Positions 8,894 through 17,386 of a DNA stretch of 64,000 bases are shown here, piece after piece (position 1 is the stretch's first letter; the number at the start of each line of letters is the position of its first letter). Position numbers and translations under genes: made by a program. The DNA is taken from assembly GCA_963764235.1 (NCBI GenBank), contig CAVXRO010000002.1, positions 115,664 to 179,663 on the forward strand. The letters run 5' to 3'. This stretch comes from DATFVA01 sp963764235 (GTDB lineage: Bacteria; Bacteroidota; Ignavibacteria; Ignavibacteriales; Ignavibacteriaceae). The notes under the pieces are model-generated. The model had not been told where the DNA came from. It ran no database searches and worked only from the letters and a program-made list of their open reading frames with translations.

Positions 8894-10039
8894 ATGAATT
8901 TCGATCTTACAGACGATCAGAAAATGATCATGGAATCAGCCCGTGATTTCGCCCAGGCTGAAATCGCCCCCACCGCAGTTGAAAGAGATATCAAAGCAGA
9001 ATTTCCTGCAGATATAATTAAGAAGCTTGGTGAGCTGGGGTTTATGGGTATGATGGTTCCGCCGGAACATGGGGGAGCAGGACTCGATACTCTAAGCTAT
9101 GTACTTGCAATGATAGAGATTTCTAAAGTTGATGCGAGCGTTGGCGTTATTATGTCGGTTAATAATTCACTGGTCTGTTACGGACTCGAAAAGTATGGTT
9201 CCGAATTTATAAAGGGAAAATATCTCCTTCCGCTTGCCCAGGGGCAGAAGCTTGGCTGTTTTGCCCTATCTGAACCGGAAGCCGGAAGTGACGCTACCAA
9301 GCAGAGAACTACTGCAGATAAAGACGGTGACTATTTTGTGCTGAATGGTATCAAAAACTGGATTACTAACGGTATAACTTCTGATTATGCCCTCGTTATG
9401 GCAACAACGGATAAGTCAAAAGGACATAAAGGAATCTCAACTTTCCTGATTGAAAAAGGAACCCCCGGATTTGATCACGGCAAAAAGGAAGATAAACTTG
9501 GTATCAGAAGCTCGGATACCTGTTCCTTAACATTTGAAAACTGCAGGGTGCCTGCTGAGAACCTTATATGGGAAGAGGGTAAAGGCTTTAACTTTGCTAT
9601 GAATACTCTTAATGGCGGGAGAATAGGTATTGCCGCCCAGGCTATAGGTATTGCCGAAGCGTCTCTGGAAACCGCTCTGAAATATTCCCAGGAAAGAAAA
9701 GCTTTCGGCGAGCCCATCTCCAAATTCCAGGCAATTCAGTTTAAGCTTGCCGATATGGCAATGAAAGTAGACAGCGCCAAAATGCTTACTTTCCGATCAG
9801 CCGCTCTGAAGGACGCAGGCAAGCCATACTGGAAGGAAGCAGCAATGGCGAAACTTTATTCATCTACCATTGCGGTTGAAAACGCCCTTGATGCAATTCA
9901 GATTCACGGTGGATACGGATATGTAAGGGAGTATCTTGTAGAAAGATACCTTCGTGATGCCAAGATCACTGAGATCTATGAAGGAACTTCTGAAATCCAG
10001 AAAGTGGTTATTGCACGCGCTTTGCTCGATTCGAAATAA
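8894..10039 (+). CDS. Acyl-CoA dehydrogenase (short/medium-chain type)
   Basis: A 381-residue flavoprotein that oxidises acyl-CoA to trans-2-enoyl-CoA and passes electrons to ETF. The full family fold is visible: an N-terminal helical domain, GCFALSEPEAGSDAT, KNWITNG, and the C-terminal QIHGGYGYVREY followed by IYEGTSEIQ. The Glu in that last motif is the catalytic base of the butyryl/short-chain class. Length is canonical. It stands apart from the beta-oxidation cluster at 30 to 38.5 kb and is followed by a palindromic repeat, so it is probably monocistronic. Chain-length preference cannot be read from sequence. Confidence 0.93.
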   Translation: MNFDLTDDQKMIMESARDFAQAEIAPTAVERDIKAEFPADIIKKLGELGFMGMMVPPEHGGAGLDTLSYVLAMIEISKVDASVGVIMSVNNSLVCYGLEKYGSEFIKGKYLLPLAQGQKLGCFALSEPEAGSDATKQRTTADKDGDYFVLNGIKNWITNGITSDYALVMATTDKSKGHKGISTFLIEKGTPGFDHGKKEDKLGIRSSDTCSLTFENCRVPAENLIWEEGKGFNFAMNTLNGGRIGIAAQAIGIAEASLETALKYSQERKAFGEPISKFQAIQFKLADMAMKVDSAKMLTFRSAALKDAGKPYWKEAAMAKLYSSTIAVENALDAIQIHGGYGYVREYLVERYLRDAKITEIYEGTSEIQKVVIARALLDSK

Positions 10040-10047
10040 AAACTGTT

Positions 10048-10104
10048 TAGCGTCTTCGCGTCTCTGCGGCGAACAAAAATCACCGCTAAGACGCTGAGAC
10101 GCAA
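10048..10104. repeat. Palindromic intergenic repeat (GCGTCTCTGCGG type)
   Basis: Two 24-base arms (10048-10071 and 10081-10104) are imperfect inverted repeats with 18 of 24 positions complementary around a 9-base A/T loop. Motifs such as GCGTCTCTGCGG and its complement resemble a class of dispersed intergenic palindromes that I recall from many environmental bacterial genomes. The right arm ends in AAAGG, which can serve as the ribosome site for the gene at 10112. Confidence 0.75.
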
Positions 10105-10111
10105 AGGCAAT

Positions 10112-10564
10112 ATGAAGTACATATTAATTTCTATAATATTCTTACCTGCTTTACTTTCTGCACAAACAGAATTACAGAAATGGGGTAAAGCCGACATATC
10201 ATACCAGGTAAAATCTCCATATACTGAGAGAAGCTACGGGATCGAAAAAGGTACTGTGACCGATGTTCTGGTAACTTCTCTTACGCACGCTTACTGGATA
10301 TTCATTTCTGATGTCGACGGCGACAATTGTCCTTTCAGCCCTTCCTGCTCATCATTTTTTGTTGAATCTGTTAAAGAGACAAATATTTTGCAGGGCACGC
10401 TGATGTTTGCCGACAGACTTACAAGGGATACTAATTTCTTTAATCGTCAGCATCATTATCCGTATGCAGCCAACGGCAGGTTGTTTGACATTCCGTCAAA
10501 CTATGAACTGAAAGCTGCTGAAATAAAATATTATCCTCCCTTTGCTTCTGTACCTGATGAATGA
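10112..10564 (+). CDS. Secreted YidD-like protein
   Basis: A 150-residue protein with a clear signal peptide (residues 1 to 17, ending LLSAQ). The core CPFSPSCSSFFVESVKE followed by GTLMFADRLTRD matches the YidD motif (Cys-aromatic-x-P-x-Cys-Ser, then a Gly and an Arg-rich helix). Canonical YidD is a short, amphipathic cytoplasmic-membrane factor helping insertion via YidC. This one is longer and is apparently exported, so its role may differ. It overlaps the next gene by ATGA and heads a three-gene operon. The gene's ribosome site lies within the upstream palindrome. Confidence 0.75.
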   Translation: MKYILISIIFLPALLSAQTELQKWGKADISYQVKSPYTERSYGIEKGTVTDVLVTSLTHAYWIFISDVDGDNCPFSPSCSSFFVESVKETNILQGTLMFADRLTRDTNFFNRQHHYPYAANGRLFDIPSNYELKAAEIKYYPPFASVPDE

Positions 10565-11421
10565 TAAAATCCTTATTGATATTATATTTCATTTTCCTGT
10601 TCTTTTCAGAGCAAATCTATCCTCAAAACAAAATTAATTTTCATTCCCCTGAAAACATCAGGTTGTTTGCCGATTACCTTTACTGTCAGAAAGACTACCT
10701 TCGTGCTTCCGATGAATACAAAGTCTGGCTCGAAAAAAATAATAATGACACAGTCGAATTTAAATCAGGTTTGTCGCTGCAGCATAACGGGATATACAGC
10801 GAAGCTCTTAACCGCTTTTATAATATCCCTTACAGTTCTTCATATTATTCAGAGAGCAGGAAGGAATATGCACGGACCCTCTTTCTTCAGAAGGATTATC
10901 CCGATCTCCGTAATTTTTTTATGAGATCCGATCCCCAAAAGAATTTCTATCCCTTCGCAAACAGGCTGAACAATATATCCTATTTCTTCACGGAAGATAG
11001 CCTGCCTCCTGAAGATTCTTTCCTATCGATTTTCCCCCTGGATCAAAAGAAGGATCTCAGGAATTTTTATGAATGGAAGACTGACCCCCCTTATAAGAGT
11101 CCCTTGATCGCCGGTATCCTGTCTACAATAGTACCGGGACTTGGAAAAGTGTATACACAAAACTACTCTGATGGTTTTTTTGCTGCTCTCCTTACGGGTC
11201 TTTTTAGTTATATAGCCTATACTGATTTTAAGGCTGACCATAATGTAAGAGGCTGGATATTTACAGGTGTGACGGCTTTCTTTTACACAGGGAGTATATA
11301 CGGATCAGCGGCCTCTGCCCAGATTTATAATGCAAGGATAAGGTTCAACTTTGAATCCGAATTACAAAATTTCCTCGATTTGTTTAACTATAACAGCGGA
11401 GATTATAACTTCTGCAAATGA
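10561..11421 (+). CDS. Exported TPR-like protein with C-terminal membrane hairpin
   Basis: A 286-residue protein of unknown function. It has a signal peptide (residues 1 to about 21), then weak TPR-like helices (DYLRASDEYKVWL, SEALNRFYNI). Near residues 178 to 245 there is a hydrophobic segment, AGILSTIVPGLGKVYTQNYS followed by two membrane spans. The IVPGLGKVY motif is the kind seen in TM2 and DUF5683-like membrane proteins. It shares architecture with the next gene and is translationally coupled to genes on both sides by ATGA overlaps. The operon suggests a function together with the YidD-like protein at the envelope; this is inference. Confidence 0.7.
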   Translation: MIKSLLILYFIFLFFSEQIYPQNKINFHSPENIRLFADYLYCQKDYLRASDEYKVWLEKNNNDTVEFKSGLSLQHNGIYSEALNRFYNIPYSSSYYSESRKEYARTLFLQKDYPDLRNFFMRSDPQKNFYPFANRLNNISYFFTEDSLPPEDSFLSIFPLDQKKDLRNFYEWKTDPPYKSPLIAGILSTIVPGLGKVYTQNYSDGFFAALLTGLFSYIAYTDFKADHNVRGWIFTGVTAFFYTGSIYGSAASAQIYNARIRFNFESELQNFLDLFNYNSGDYNFCK

Positions 11422-12257
11422 TATTTCATAATATAAAATATATTGCAGCAGCATTGATCCTTTACAGCTCTCTGCTTCAGGGACAGCAGAGTCTTAAAGA
11501 ACAGTATGACTATGCTATGAGTCTGTACAACCGGGAAGATTATTTCGATGCTGTTACTGAGCTGAAAAGGCTGAACTTTTTTGATGAACAAAAAGAATAT
11601 GCATATCAGACGAATTTTTTTCTCGGGGAATCCTATAAAAAAGGAGGGAAGTTTTCGGAGGCGCTTAAATATTTAACTCTCGCCGAAATGGCAGCGGTCA
11701 GTGATTCAGATCTTTTTCAGGCAAAGATTTCTGCGGTGAGGATTAACATTTTGAGAAGAACAGTGCCCGGGGCTCTCAGACTACTTGACCGTATGGAGGG
11801 GGATGAAAGGTTCAGTGACCGGAAAAAAGATATGATCTATTGGAGGGGATGGGCGTATCTATTTGAAGACAGATGGGAGGATGCCGCAGAAGCATTTCAA
11901 TCAACAGGTGAGGATTCGTTAAAAGTTCTTTGTGAGAATGTCTCTGCGGAAAAGTATAATGTAACAACAGCAAAAATACTCTCATATATTATTCCCGGGG
12001 CGGGACAGTTTTATACAGGACATTATTTCAGCGGACTCCTTTCTCTCGGCTGGAATGTTCTCTGGGGATATCTTACTGTTAAAGCATTTGTAGACGAAAG
12101 AATCTTTGACGGCATCGTAATAGGAAATTTCCTCTGGCTGAGATTTTATACGGGAAATATCCAGAACGCAGAGAAGTTTGCAGAGGACGAAAACATAAAA
12201 ATTCAGAATAAAGCTCTATACTACCTTCAATATGAATACACCGGCCCGAAACCCTGA
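11418..12257 (+). CDS. Exported TPR-like protein with C-terminal membrane hairpin (paralog)
   Basis: A 279-residue protein with a signal peptide (ends LLQGQQ), TPR-like helices (YAMSLYNREDYFDAVTELKR, SYKKGGKFSEALKYLTLAE, residues about 25 to 170), and a C-terminal hydrophobic segment opening AKILSYIIPGAGQFYTGHYF. The matching PGxGxxYT motif and domain order mark it as a diverged paralog of the preceding gene. It begins inside that gene's stop codon. A long hairpin about 60 bases downstream probably ends the operon. Function unknown. Confidence 0.7.
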   Translation: MIFHNIKYIAAALILYSSLLQGQQSLKEQYDYAMSLYNREDYFDAVTELKRLNFFDEQKEYAYQTNFFLGESYKKGGKFSEALKYLTLAEMAAVSDSDLFQAKISAVRINILRRTVPGALRLLDRMEGDERFSDRKKDMIYWRGWAYLFEDRWEDAAEAFQSTGEDSLKVLCENVSAEKYNVTTAKILSYIIPGAGQFYTGHYFSGLLSLGWNVLWGYLTVKAFVDERIFDGIVIGNFLWLRFYTGNIQNAEKFAEDENIKIQNKALYYLQYEYTGPKP

Positions 12258-12737
12258 CAACTCTTATATTCCCAAATTGAAACATTACCATTTTGTCATA
12301 CTATAGATTTATTCAACAGTTGAAAATTGCGTTTTTTGCAATTTTTAAACTGTCTCATTTTGATTCCTCCTCCGGTATAACTCCGGTACTCCCCCTATAT
12401 AAAACCGACCTAAGTAATCAGTCTGTCATTTTGTCATACCTGTTTATTTTTTATACAGCGCCCTAATTTTTCTACCCTGGCAATAGAAGCTTAATGATGT
12501 TAACTTTAAAATTCTTTAGCCTACATACAAATTAACCTCGGATTTCAATTCGGGAACCTTAAGATAAAGCTTCACCCACTCTCATCAGCTTTTCCTCAAT
12601 TCTTCTCTCCTTCAAAAAACCCCTACATTAACCAGTACTTGCATTGGATATTGAGTCAAATTCATTTTAAATTGAATGTGTGATTTAATCATGTGGGGAG
12701 AGTATTCCCCGTAATATTCAACCATATGGAGGCCTTA
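12258..12737. other. 480-base intergenic region
   Basis: No convincing coding frame. Besides the hairpin at 12316 it is AT-rich and carries the upstream region of the lemA-like gene. That gene's GGAGG ribosome site is at 12728-12732. Confidence 0.6.
12316..12353 (+). terminator. Long AT-rich hairpin, probable operon end
   Basis: ACAGTT at 12316 pairs with AACTGT ending at 12353, and AAAATTGC with GCAATTTT inside, around a T-rich loop. About 14 bp pair with a small bulge. No strong U-tract follows, so it may be a terminator or a stabilising 3' stem. Confidence 0.5.
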
Positions 12738-13343
12738 ATGAAAAGAGGTATGGTAATCGGCTGCGGAGTAGGCGGATTTATTCTTCTTGTCATCGCAATA
12801 ATGATAATCTGGGGAATTAGCGCCTACAATAACCTGGTCACTTTAAATGAAACAGTTACCCAGAGCTGGAGTCAGGTAGAGAACCAGTACCAGCGCAGGG
12901 CAGACTTAATACCGAATCTTGTTAATACCGTAAAGGGTTATGCGAATTTCGAAAGGGGAGTACTCACTGATGTAACAGAAGCAAGGGCAAGGGTAAGCCA
13001 GATGAATGTCACTCCTGAAGTTCTTAATGATCCGCAGGCATTCCAGAGGTTCCAGGAAGCGCAGGGACAATTATCCGGCGCTCTGTCACGACTGCTTGTT
13101 ACAGTTGAAAACTATCCTGAACTCAAAGCGAATGAGAACTTCCTGCAGCTTCAGGCTCAGCTTGAAGGTACGGAGAACAGGATATCTGTTGAAAGACGAA
13201 GATTTAACGAAACCGTTCAGAGCTACAATACAACGATAAAAAGATTTCCAAATACCATTTTTGCCTCAATATTCGGATTCCAGCAGAAGCAGTATTTCCA
13301 ATCAACACCCGGAGCTGAGACACCGCCTAAAGTTGAGTTTTGA
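12738..13343 (+). CDS. lemA: LemA family protein
   Basis: A 201-residue membrane-anchored protein. The start is placed at ATG 12738 because GGAGG sits 5 bases upstream; an earlier in-frame ATG at 12693 has no such site. One membrane helix (residues about 5 to 28) is followed by the family signature YNNLVTLNETVTQSWSQVEN and QYQRRADLIPNLVNTVKGYA, then a long coiled-coil domain. LemA proteins are widespread and of unclear biochemical role, usually next to TPM-domain proteins as here. The stop overlaps the next ATG (TGATG). Confidence 0.9.
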   Translation: MKRGMVIGCGVGGFILLVIAIMIIWGISAYNNLVTLNETVTQSWSQVENQYQRRADLIPNLVNTVKGYANFERGVLTDVTEARARVSQMNVTPEVLNDPQAFQRFQEAQGQLSGALSRLLVTVENYPELKANENFLQLQAQLEGTENRISVERRRFNETVQSYNTTIKRFPNTIFASIFGFQQKQYFQSTPGAETPPKVEF

Positions 13344-14068
13344 TGAAGAAATTATTTCTCTTTCTGCTTTTTATTTCAGCTGCATACTCACAGCCTGAAG
13401 TACCGCAGCTGAAATATTGGGCAACAGATTTTACGAATACACTTGGCCAGGATCAGATTAATTCATTAAACAGCCGGCTTAAAACCTTCGAGGATACCAC
13501 AAGCAACCAGGTTGTCTTTTTAATGATACCCACGCTGGATAATTATCCGCTTGAATATTATACAATGGATGTTGCGAAGAAAAATAATATCGGAACAAAG
13601 GAACACGATAACGGTGTTCTGTTCCTGGTGGTAAAAGACGATAGGAAGATGCGGATAGAAGTCGGCTATGGACTTGAAGGTGCATTGCCCGATGCTCTTG
13701 CGAGTTCCATAATCAGGAACGTTGTTAAACCGTATTTCAGGAACGAGCAATATTACCAGGGTGTTGAGGCTGGACTGGGAGCCATAATCTCTGCTATAAA
13801 AGGCGAATATACCGCGGATCGCAAGCCTGAAAATGAGAAAAGGAAAACCCCGATCGGTACAATCCTTATGATTATATTCTTCATAATAATGTTCTTTTTA
13901 AGAGGAGGAAGAAGAGGCTTGGGAAGCTTTATTTTCCTCGGCGGCCTTGGCGGATTCAGCGGAGGTTCGGGCGGTTCCCGGGGAGGTTCATTCGGCGGCG
14001 GATCTTTCGGAGGATTCAGCGGTGGCGGAGGTTCATTCGGCGGAGGCGGAGCTAGCGGAGGCTGGTAA
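13343..14068 (+). CDS. TPM-domain protein with glycine-rich tail (YgcG family)
   Basis: A 241-residue exported protein. It has a signal peptide (to about residue 17), then a TPM domain (residues about 25 to 150; DNGVLFLVVKDDRKMRIEVG, YGLEGALPDALASSIIR). One membrane helix lies near residues 172 to 188, and a glycine/serine/phenylalanine tail ends SGGW. The same lemA-TPM pair occurs in many phyla, and plant TPM protein TLP18.3 acts in photosystem II repair. Bacterial roles are not settled. ATG 13343 overlaps the lemA stop by one base, so translation is coupled. Confidence 0.88.
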   Translation: MKKLFLFLLFISAAYSQPEVPQLKYWATDFTNTLGQDQINSLNSRLKTFEDTTSNQVVFLMIPTLDNYPLEYYTMDVAKKNNIGTKEHDNGVLFLVVKDDRKMRIEVGYGLEGALPDALASSIIRNVVKPYFRNEQYYQGVEAGLGAIISAIKGEYTADRKPENEKRKTPIGTILMIIFFIIMFFLRGGRRGLGSFIFLGGLGGFSGGSGGSRGGSFGGGSFGGFSGGGGSFGGGGASGGW

Positions 14069-14217
14069 AAATATATCCCGATATTCTGAAGTTCATTGAT
14101 GTTTGTATACTCTTTTAGTAAGATTGCTAAGACATTTTTTGAATTTAATTCAAAAATTTTTAATCTTAATTCATTCCGTGGAAATCCAAATTTAGTTTTT
14201 TAACAGGAGAAATTGTT

Positions 14218-14550
14218 ATGGCAATAATGATAACCGAAGAATGCATAAACTGCGGAGCTTGTGAACCTGAGTGTCCCAACACCGCAATTTATGAAGGTGC
14301 TGCTCAATGGGAGCTTGCCGGCAAGAACTACGGCGACGGCGATGCTGCTCCAAGCGGTGCTGAAGGATTTTACTCTGATGATTTCTTCTATATCGTACCG
14401 GACAAATGTACAGAATGCAAAGGATTTCACGATGAACCTCAGTGCGCTGCTGTTTGTCCTGTTGACTGCTGCATACCCGATCCTAATCATGTCGAGGAAG
14501 AAGAAACCCTTCTAAAGAAAAAAGACTACCTGGATCAGTTGGGGCGCTGA
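14218..14550 (+). CDS. Ferredoxin with two 4Fe-4S clusters (copy 1)
   Basis: A 110-residue YfhL-like dicluster ferredoxin, a soluble electron carrier. The first cluster motif is CINCGACEPECP. The second is CTEC, a loop (KGFHDEPQ), then CAAVCP. A charged C-terminal extension of about 20 residues distinguishes it from copy 2. It has a good AGGAGA ribosome site and is followed by a strong terminator, so it is its own transcription unit. Confidence 0.93.
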   Translation: MAIMITEECINCGACEPECPNTAIYEGAAQWELAGKNYGDGDAAPSGAEGFYSDDFFYIVPDKCTECKGFHDEPQCAAVCPVDCCIPDPNHVEEEETLLKKKDYLDQLGR

Positions 14551-14571
14551 TCAGAATGGGCTGCGATTTTC

Positions 14572-14598
14572 GGGGGCGTTTATGCGCCTCTTTTTTTT
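14572..14598 (+). terminator. Rho-independent terminator after ferredoxin 1
   Basis: GGGGGCG (14572) pairs with CGCCTCT with a 6-base loop, followed by a run of eight T. It fits an intrinsic terminator well. Confidence 0.85.
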
Positions 14599-14832
14599 GT
14601 ATTATGCATCACAAATTCTCACCACTTCCGAGAAATGGTCATACCTTATTCTCTTTTCTGAAAATGAGAAATCACAATAAAAGCAATAAATAACCTTTTT
14701 TTACCCGTTTCTTTGAATTCTTAATCAAAAAGTCTTAGGGTTCCATCGGAAATTCAGGTGGCATACTTTTGGTTTCTCTATATGCAACTTAAGATTATGT
14801 AATTCATTAAAAAGACACAAAAGGAGAAAGTA

Positions 14833-15105
14833 ATGGCATACAGAATTAATGAAGAATGTATAAACTGCGGAGCTTGTGAGCCGGAATGCCCGAATAATGC
14901 CATTTATGAAGGCGGACACGAATGGGAATTAGATGGTAACACTTATGGAGAAGGCGCTGCTGCACCATCAGGTAAATCAGAATTTTATTCAAACGATTAT
15001 TTCTATATAGTTCCTGATAAATGTACCGAGTGCGAAGGTTTTCACGATGAACCTCAGTGTGTTTCAGTGTGCCCTGTAGACAGTGTATTGAAGATTGAAG
15101 ATTAA
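14833..15105 (+). CDS. Ferredoxin with two 4Fe-4S clusters (copy 2)
   Basis: A 90-residue paralog of the ferredoxin at 14218. CINCGACEPECP and CTEC...CVSVCP are conserved. It lacks the charged C-terminal extension of copy 1 and ends a few residues after the second cluster. It has an AAGGAG ribosome site. The tandem copies with separate terminators suggest different expression or partners; no redox enzyme lies next to them to name a partner. Confidence 0.93.
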   Translation: MAYRINEECINCGACEPECPNNAIYEGGHEWELDGNTYGEGAAAPSGKSEFYSNDYFYIVPDKCTECEGFHDEPQCVSVCPVDSVLKIED

Positions 15106-15127
15106 TTAGTTCTTAAAAATTTTGCTG

Positions 15128-15254
15128 CAGGGGAGTAGCGGAAAAAACGTTGGGGATGTGGCCAGGGGAGACTGGAAACACAACGGGACCCAGGGGAGTT
15201 TGCGGCCAGGGGAGAACTGGTAAAAACTCAACTTTGGGGAATTGTTCAGGGGAG
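15128..15254. repeat. Five CAGGGGAG octamers
   Basis: Exact CAGGGGAG occurs at 15128, 15163, 15191, 15207 and 15247 in 127 bases, with irregular spacing (35, 28, 16, 40). The local purine/G-rich composition differs sharply from the AT-rich surroundings. The meaning is unknown; see findings. Confidence 0.7.
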
Positions 15255-15297
15255 TTTTGCTGTGGGGGTTGCACCAGGTAAAAAGATATGTACGGGG

Positions 15298-15336
15298 ACA
15301 GAAAAGGACATCTAAATGGTGTCCTTTTTCTGTTTA
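15298..15336. terminator. Strong bidirectional hairpin terminator
   Basis: ACAGAAAAGGACA (15298) pairs with TGTCCTTTTTCTGT (15320-15333) around a 9-base loop, 13 pairs with one bulged T. T-rich on one side and A-rich on the other, it can end transcription from both the ferredoxin and the minus-strand barrel gene. Confidence 0.8.
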
Positions 15337-15429
15337 AATCAAAACCTCTTACAAATTCGTCAATAAACTTCCATACTTGCTGAATGGTTCTTAGCAACCT
15401 TGGATATCTCATTAATATAACCTAAAATA

Positions 15430-15987
15430 TTATAGGCCCCACGTAAACGTTAATCCCGCTCTAATCATATTTTTGAAATTATAAGTCCTTGGCTGGAGCG
15501 TAATCTGATCAAGTGAGGAGTATATTTTCTTTTCTGAAAATGGGATCAAATATTCAGCAAATATTTCGAAGATACTCAACTCAACACCCCCACCTAATTT
15601 TAACATAGGTATTGTTGCAAAAAGAGATCCCGCGTATATGCTTCCATGGCCCCCCTGATTAGCATGAATTAAATACCCAGCGCTTAGATATATCGGGTTA
15701 TAAACATAATAATTAAGATCGATTCCAAATTCCACACTGCTGAATTCTACCCAGAGTGGAACGCCGCCTATTTTCCCGCGCATTAAAAACATATTATTTA
15801 TTTTGTAATCACCTAGTAAGTGCAACGAAAGTGGAATGCCGTCCCCTGATAAACCGTTTTCATTTTTGGTGACGATATTTTCTATATTCACCTTGTTGAT
15901 CGCAAAATCAAAACCTAGCCTAAAGGATTGAGCCGATATTAAAGAAGGAAACACTAATATGAATATAAATATTTTTCTCACCTTCAA
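15430..15987 (-). CDS. Small outer-membrane beta-barrel-like protein
   Basis: A 185-residue protein with a signal peptide (ends LISAQ). Amphipathic beta strands follow, and it closes on GLTFTWGL, a terminal aromatic strand as in outer-membrane barrels. Strands such as FGIDLNYYVYNPIYLSAGYL support a barrel of about 8 strands. The start is a non-ATG codon (TTG 15987, or the GTG six bases on). No family name can be given. It is a single gene ending at the hairpin at 15298-15336. Confidence 0.6.
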   Translation of the reverse strand: MKVRKIFIFILVFPSLISAQSFRLGFDFAINKVNIENIVTKNENGLSGDGIPLSLHLLGDYKINNMFLMRGKIGGVPLWVEFSSVEFGIDLNYYVYNPIYLSAGYLIHANQGGHGSIYAGSLFATIPMLKLGGGVELSIFEIFAEYLIPFSEKKIYSSLDQITLQPRTYNFKNMIRAGLTFTWGL

Positions 15988-16174
15988 TAAATATTTAAAA
16001 GTATATTAATTGTCAATAACAGCTCTTGCCGCACTTCGTTCAACCCTTCGAACAATGCCGGAATTTGGTTTAAGTGTGTTTTTCCAATATAATGCAGCTT
16101 ACATTTCCTTTCACCTTTAGCAAATCTTCTTTAACTTTAAAATCTTTAAGAATAAATAAATATTATAGGAAATT

Positions 16175-17020
16175 ATGAAAATCGGTAAATATTCGGTCCA
16201 TATTATTGACTCAGGCTTCCTCGGACTTGATGGCGGGGCGATGTTCGGCATTGTTCCGAAACCTCTTTGGGAAAAAACTAACCCTGCAGATGAAATGAAC
16301 AGGATAAAACTTGCTACAAGGAATCTTCTCCTTATATCAGATTCTAAGAAAATCCTCGTTGATACGGGGATGGGAAATAAATGGGACGAAAAGAATAAGA
16401 AAATTTATGCAATAGAACAGGAATCCTCTTCACTCATCAGCTCTCTTGCAGGGTTGAACCTTAAACCGGCAGATATAACTGATGTGATACTGACCCATCT
16501 TCATTTTGACCATACAGGCGGCTCAACCGTGAACAATAACGGTAAGCTGGAACCGGCCTTTCCAAATGCGGCATACTATGTTCAGAAGCAGAACTATCAA
16601 TGGGCGGTAAATCCTTCAGAGCGCGATAAAGGTAGCTACATTAAAGAGAATTTCGTTCCTCTTAAAGAAGCGGGTGTCCTTATGCAGATTGAGGGTGAGA
16701 AACAATTCGATGACGAGATTGATTTTATAATTGTAAATGGACACACATTCGGACAACAGCTTCTGAAGCTATCTGATTCTTCAAATACATTCCTCTACTG
16801 CTGCGATCTTTTCCCTACAACGGCACATCTTCCTCTTCCATATGTGATGGGATATGACCTGCAGCCTCTTGTCACAGTTGAAGAAAAGAAGAGAATCCTT
16901 ACACAGGCTCTGGATGAAGAATGGAAATTGTTTTTTGAACACGATCCTGATACAGCTTACGCTACGCTGACTGATACTCAAAAAGGAATCCGCATAAAAG
17001 AAAAGTTTAATAATTTCTGA
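16175..17020 (+). CDS. Metallo-beta-lactamase-fold hydrolase
   Basis: A 281-residue MBL-fold enzyme of the lactonase/quorum-quencher-like branch. The metal-binding THLHFDHTGG (HxHxDH) is at about residue 108. A later His (NGHTFGQQ), Asp (CCDLFP) and a C-terminal FEHDPD complete the expected ligands. It lacks a signal peptide, so it is cytoplasmic. It overlaps the Rieske gene by one base, suggesting a functional pair. The substrate cannot be told from sequence. Confidence 0.88.
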   Translation: MKIGKYSVHIIDSGFLGLDGGAMFGIVPKPLWEKTNPADEMNRIKLATRNLLLISDSKKILVDTGMGNKWDEKNKKIYAIEQESSSLISSLAGLNLKPADITDVILTHLHFDHTGGSTVNNNGKLEPAFPNAAYYVQKQNYQWAVNPSERDKGSYIKENFVPLKEAGVLMQIEGEKQFDDEIDFIIVNGHTFGQQLLKLSDSSNTFLYCCDLFPTTAHLPLPYVMGYDLQPLVTVEEKKRILTQALDEEWKLFFEHDPDTAYATLTDTQKGIRIKEKFNNF

Positions 17021-17346
17021 TGGAGGGATTCTTTAAAGTCTGCAGGGTGAATGACCTTGTTAATAATTCCGGCAAAAGGTTTATTGTTGATGATGTTGAC
17101 ATTGCCTTGTTCAAGGTAGAGGAAAAGATATATGCTTTAAGCAATATTTGTCCTCACCAGCACTCCCCTTTAATATATGACGGATTCCTTGAGGATGGAT
17201 GTGTTGTTTGTCCTGCCCACGGCTGGATGTTCAGCCTGGAAACGGGAAAAACGCCAACGGGACAGAGAGGTTTGAGTTCGTATGATGTTAAAATCGAAAA
17301 TGGAGAGGTGTTTGTGAAAGTGTTTAAGAAAGTATTGAACTGGTGA
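17020..17346 (+). CDS. Rieske [2Fe-2S] ferredoxin-like protein (NirD type)
   Basis: A 108-residue single-domain Rieske protein. Cluster ligands are seen as CPHQH and CPAHGW, the CxH...CxxH pattern. No signal peptide or membrane anchor is present, so it is a soluble electron carrier like the small subunit of NirBD or aromatic dioxygenase ferredoxins. The ATG overlaps the upstream stop by one base. Confidence 0.9.
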   Translation: MEGFFKVCRVNDLVNNSGKRFIVDDVDIALFKVEEKIYALSNICPHQHSPLIYDGFLEDGCVVCPAHGWMFSLETGKTPTGQRGLSSYDVKIENGEVFVKVFKKVLNW

Positions 17347-17386
17347 GAACAAGGCAAAAGTAAAAACACAAAAGTAAAAAAAGTAG

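Larger units (their letters stand above)
15106..15429. other. 324-base intergenic region between ferredoxin 2 and the barrel protein
   Basis: Contains five CAGGGGAG octamers (15128, 15163, 15191, 15207, 15247) and a strong hairpin at 15298. A minus-strand open frame here shows no similarity and is judged non-coding. Confidence 0.6.

Noticed and set aside
12693..12737. Upstream start for the lemA-like gene
   Set aside because: The GGAGG ribosome site at 12728 lies between this ATG and the internal ATG 12738, favouring the latter; the extra residues do not resemble the family.
15113..15412. 99-codon minus-strand open frame
   Set aside because: It is the complement of the CAGGGGAG tract; proline-rich by composition, with no ribosome site and no similarity.
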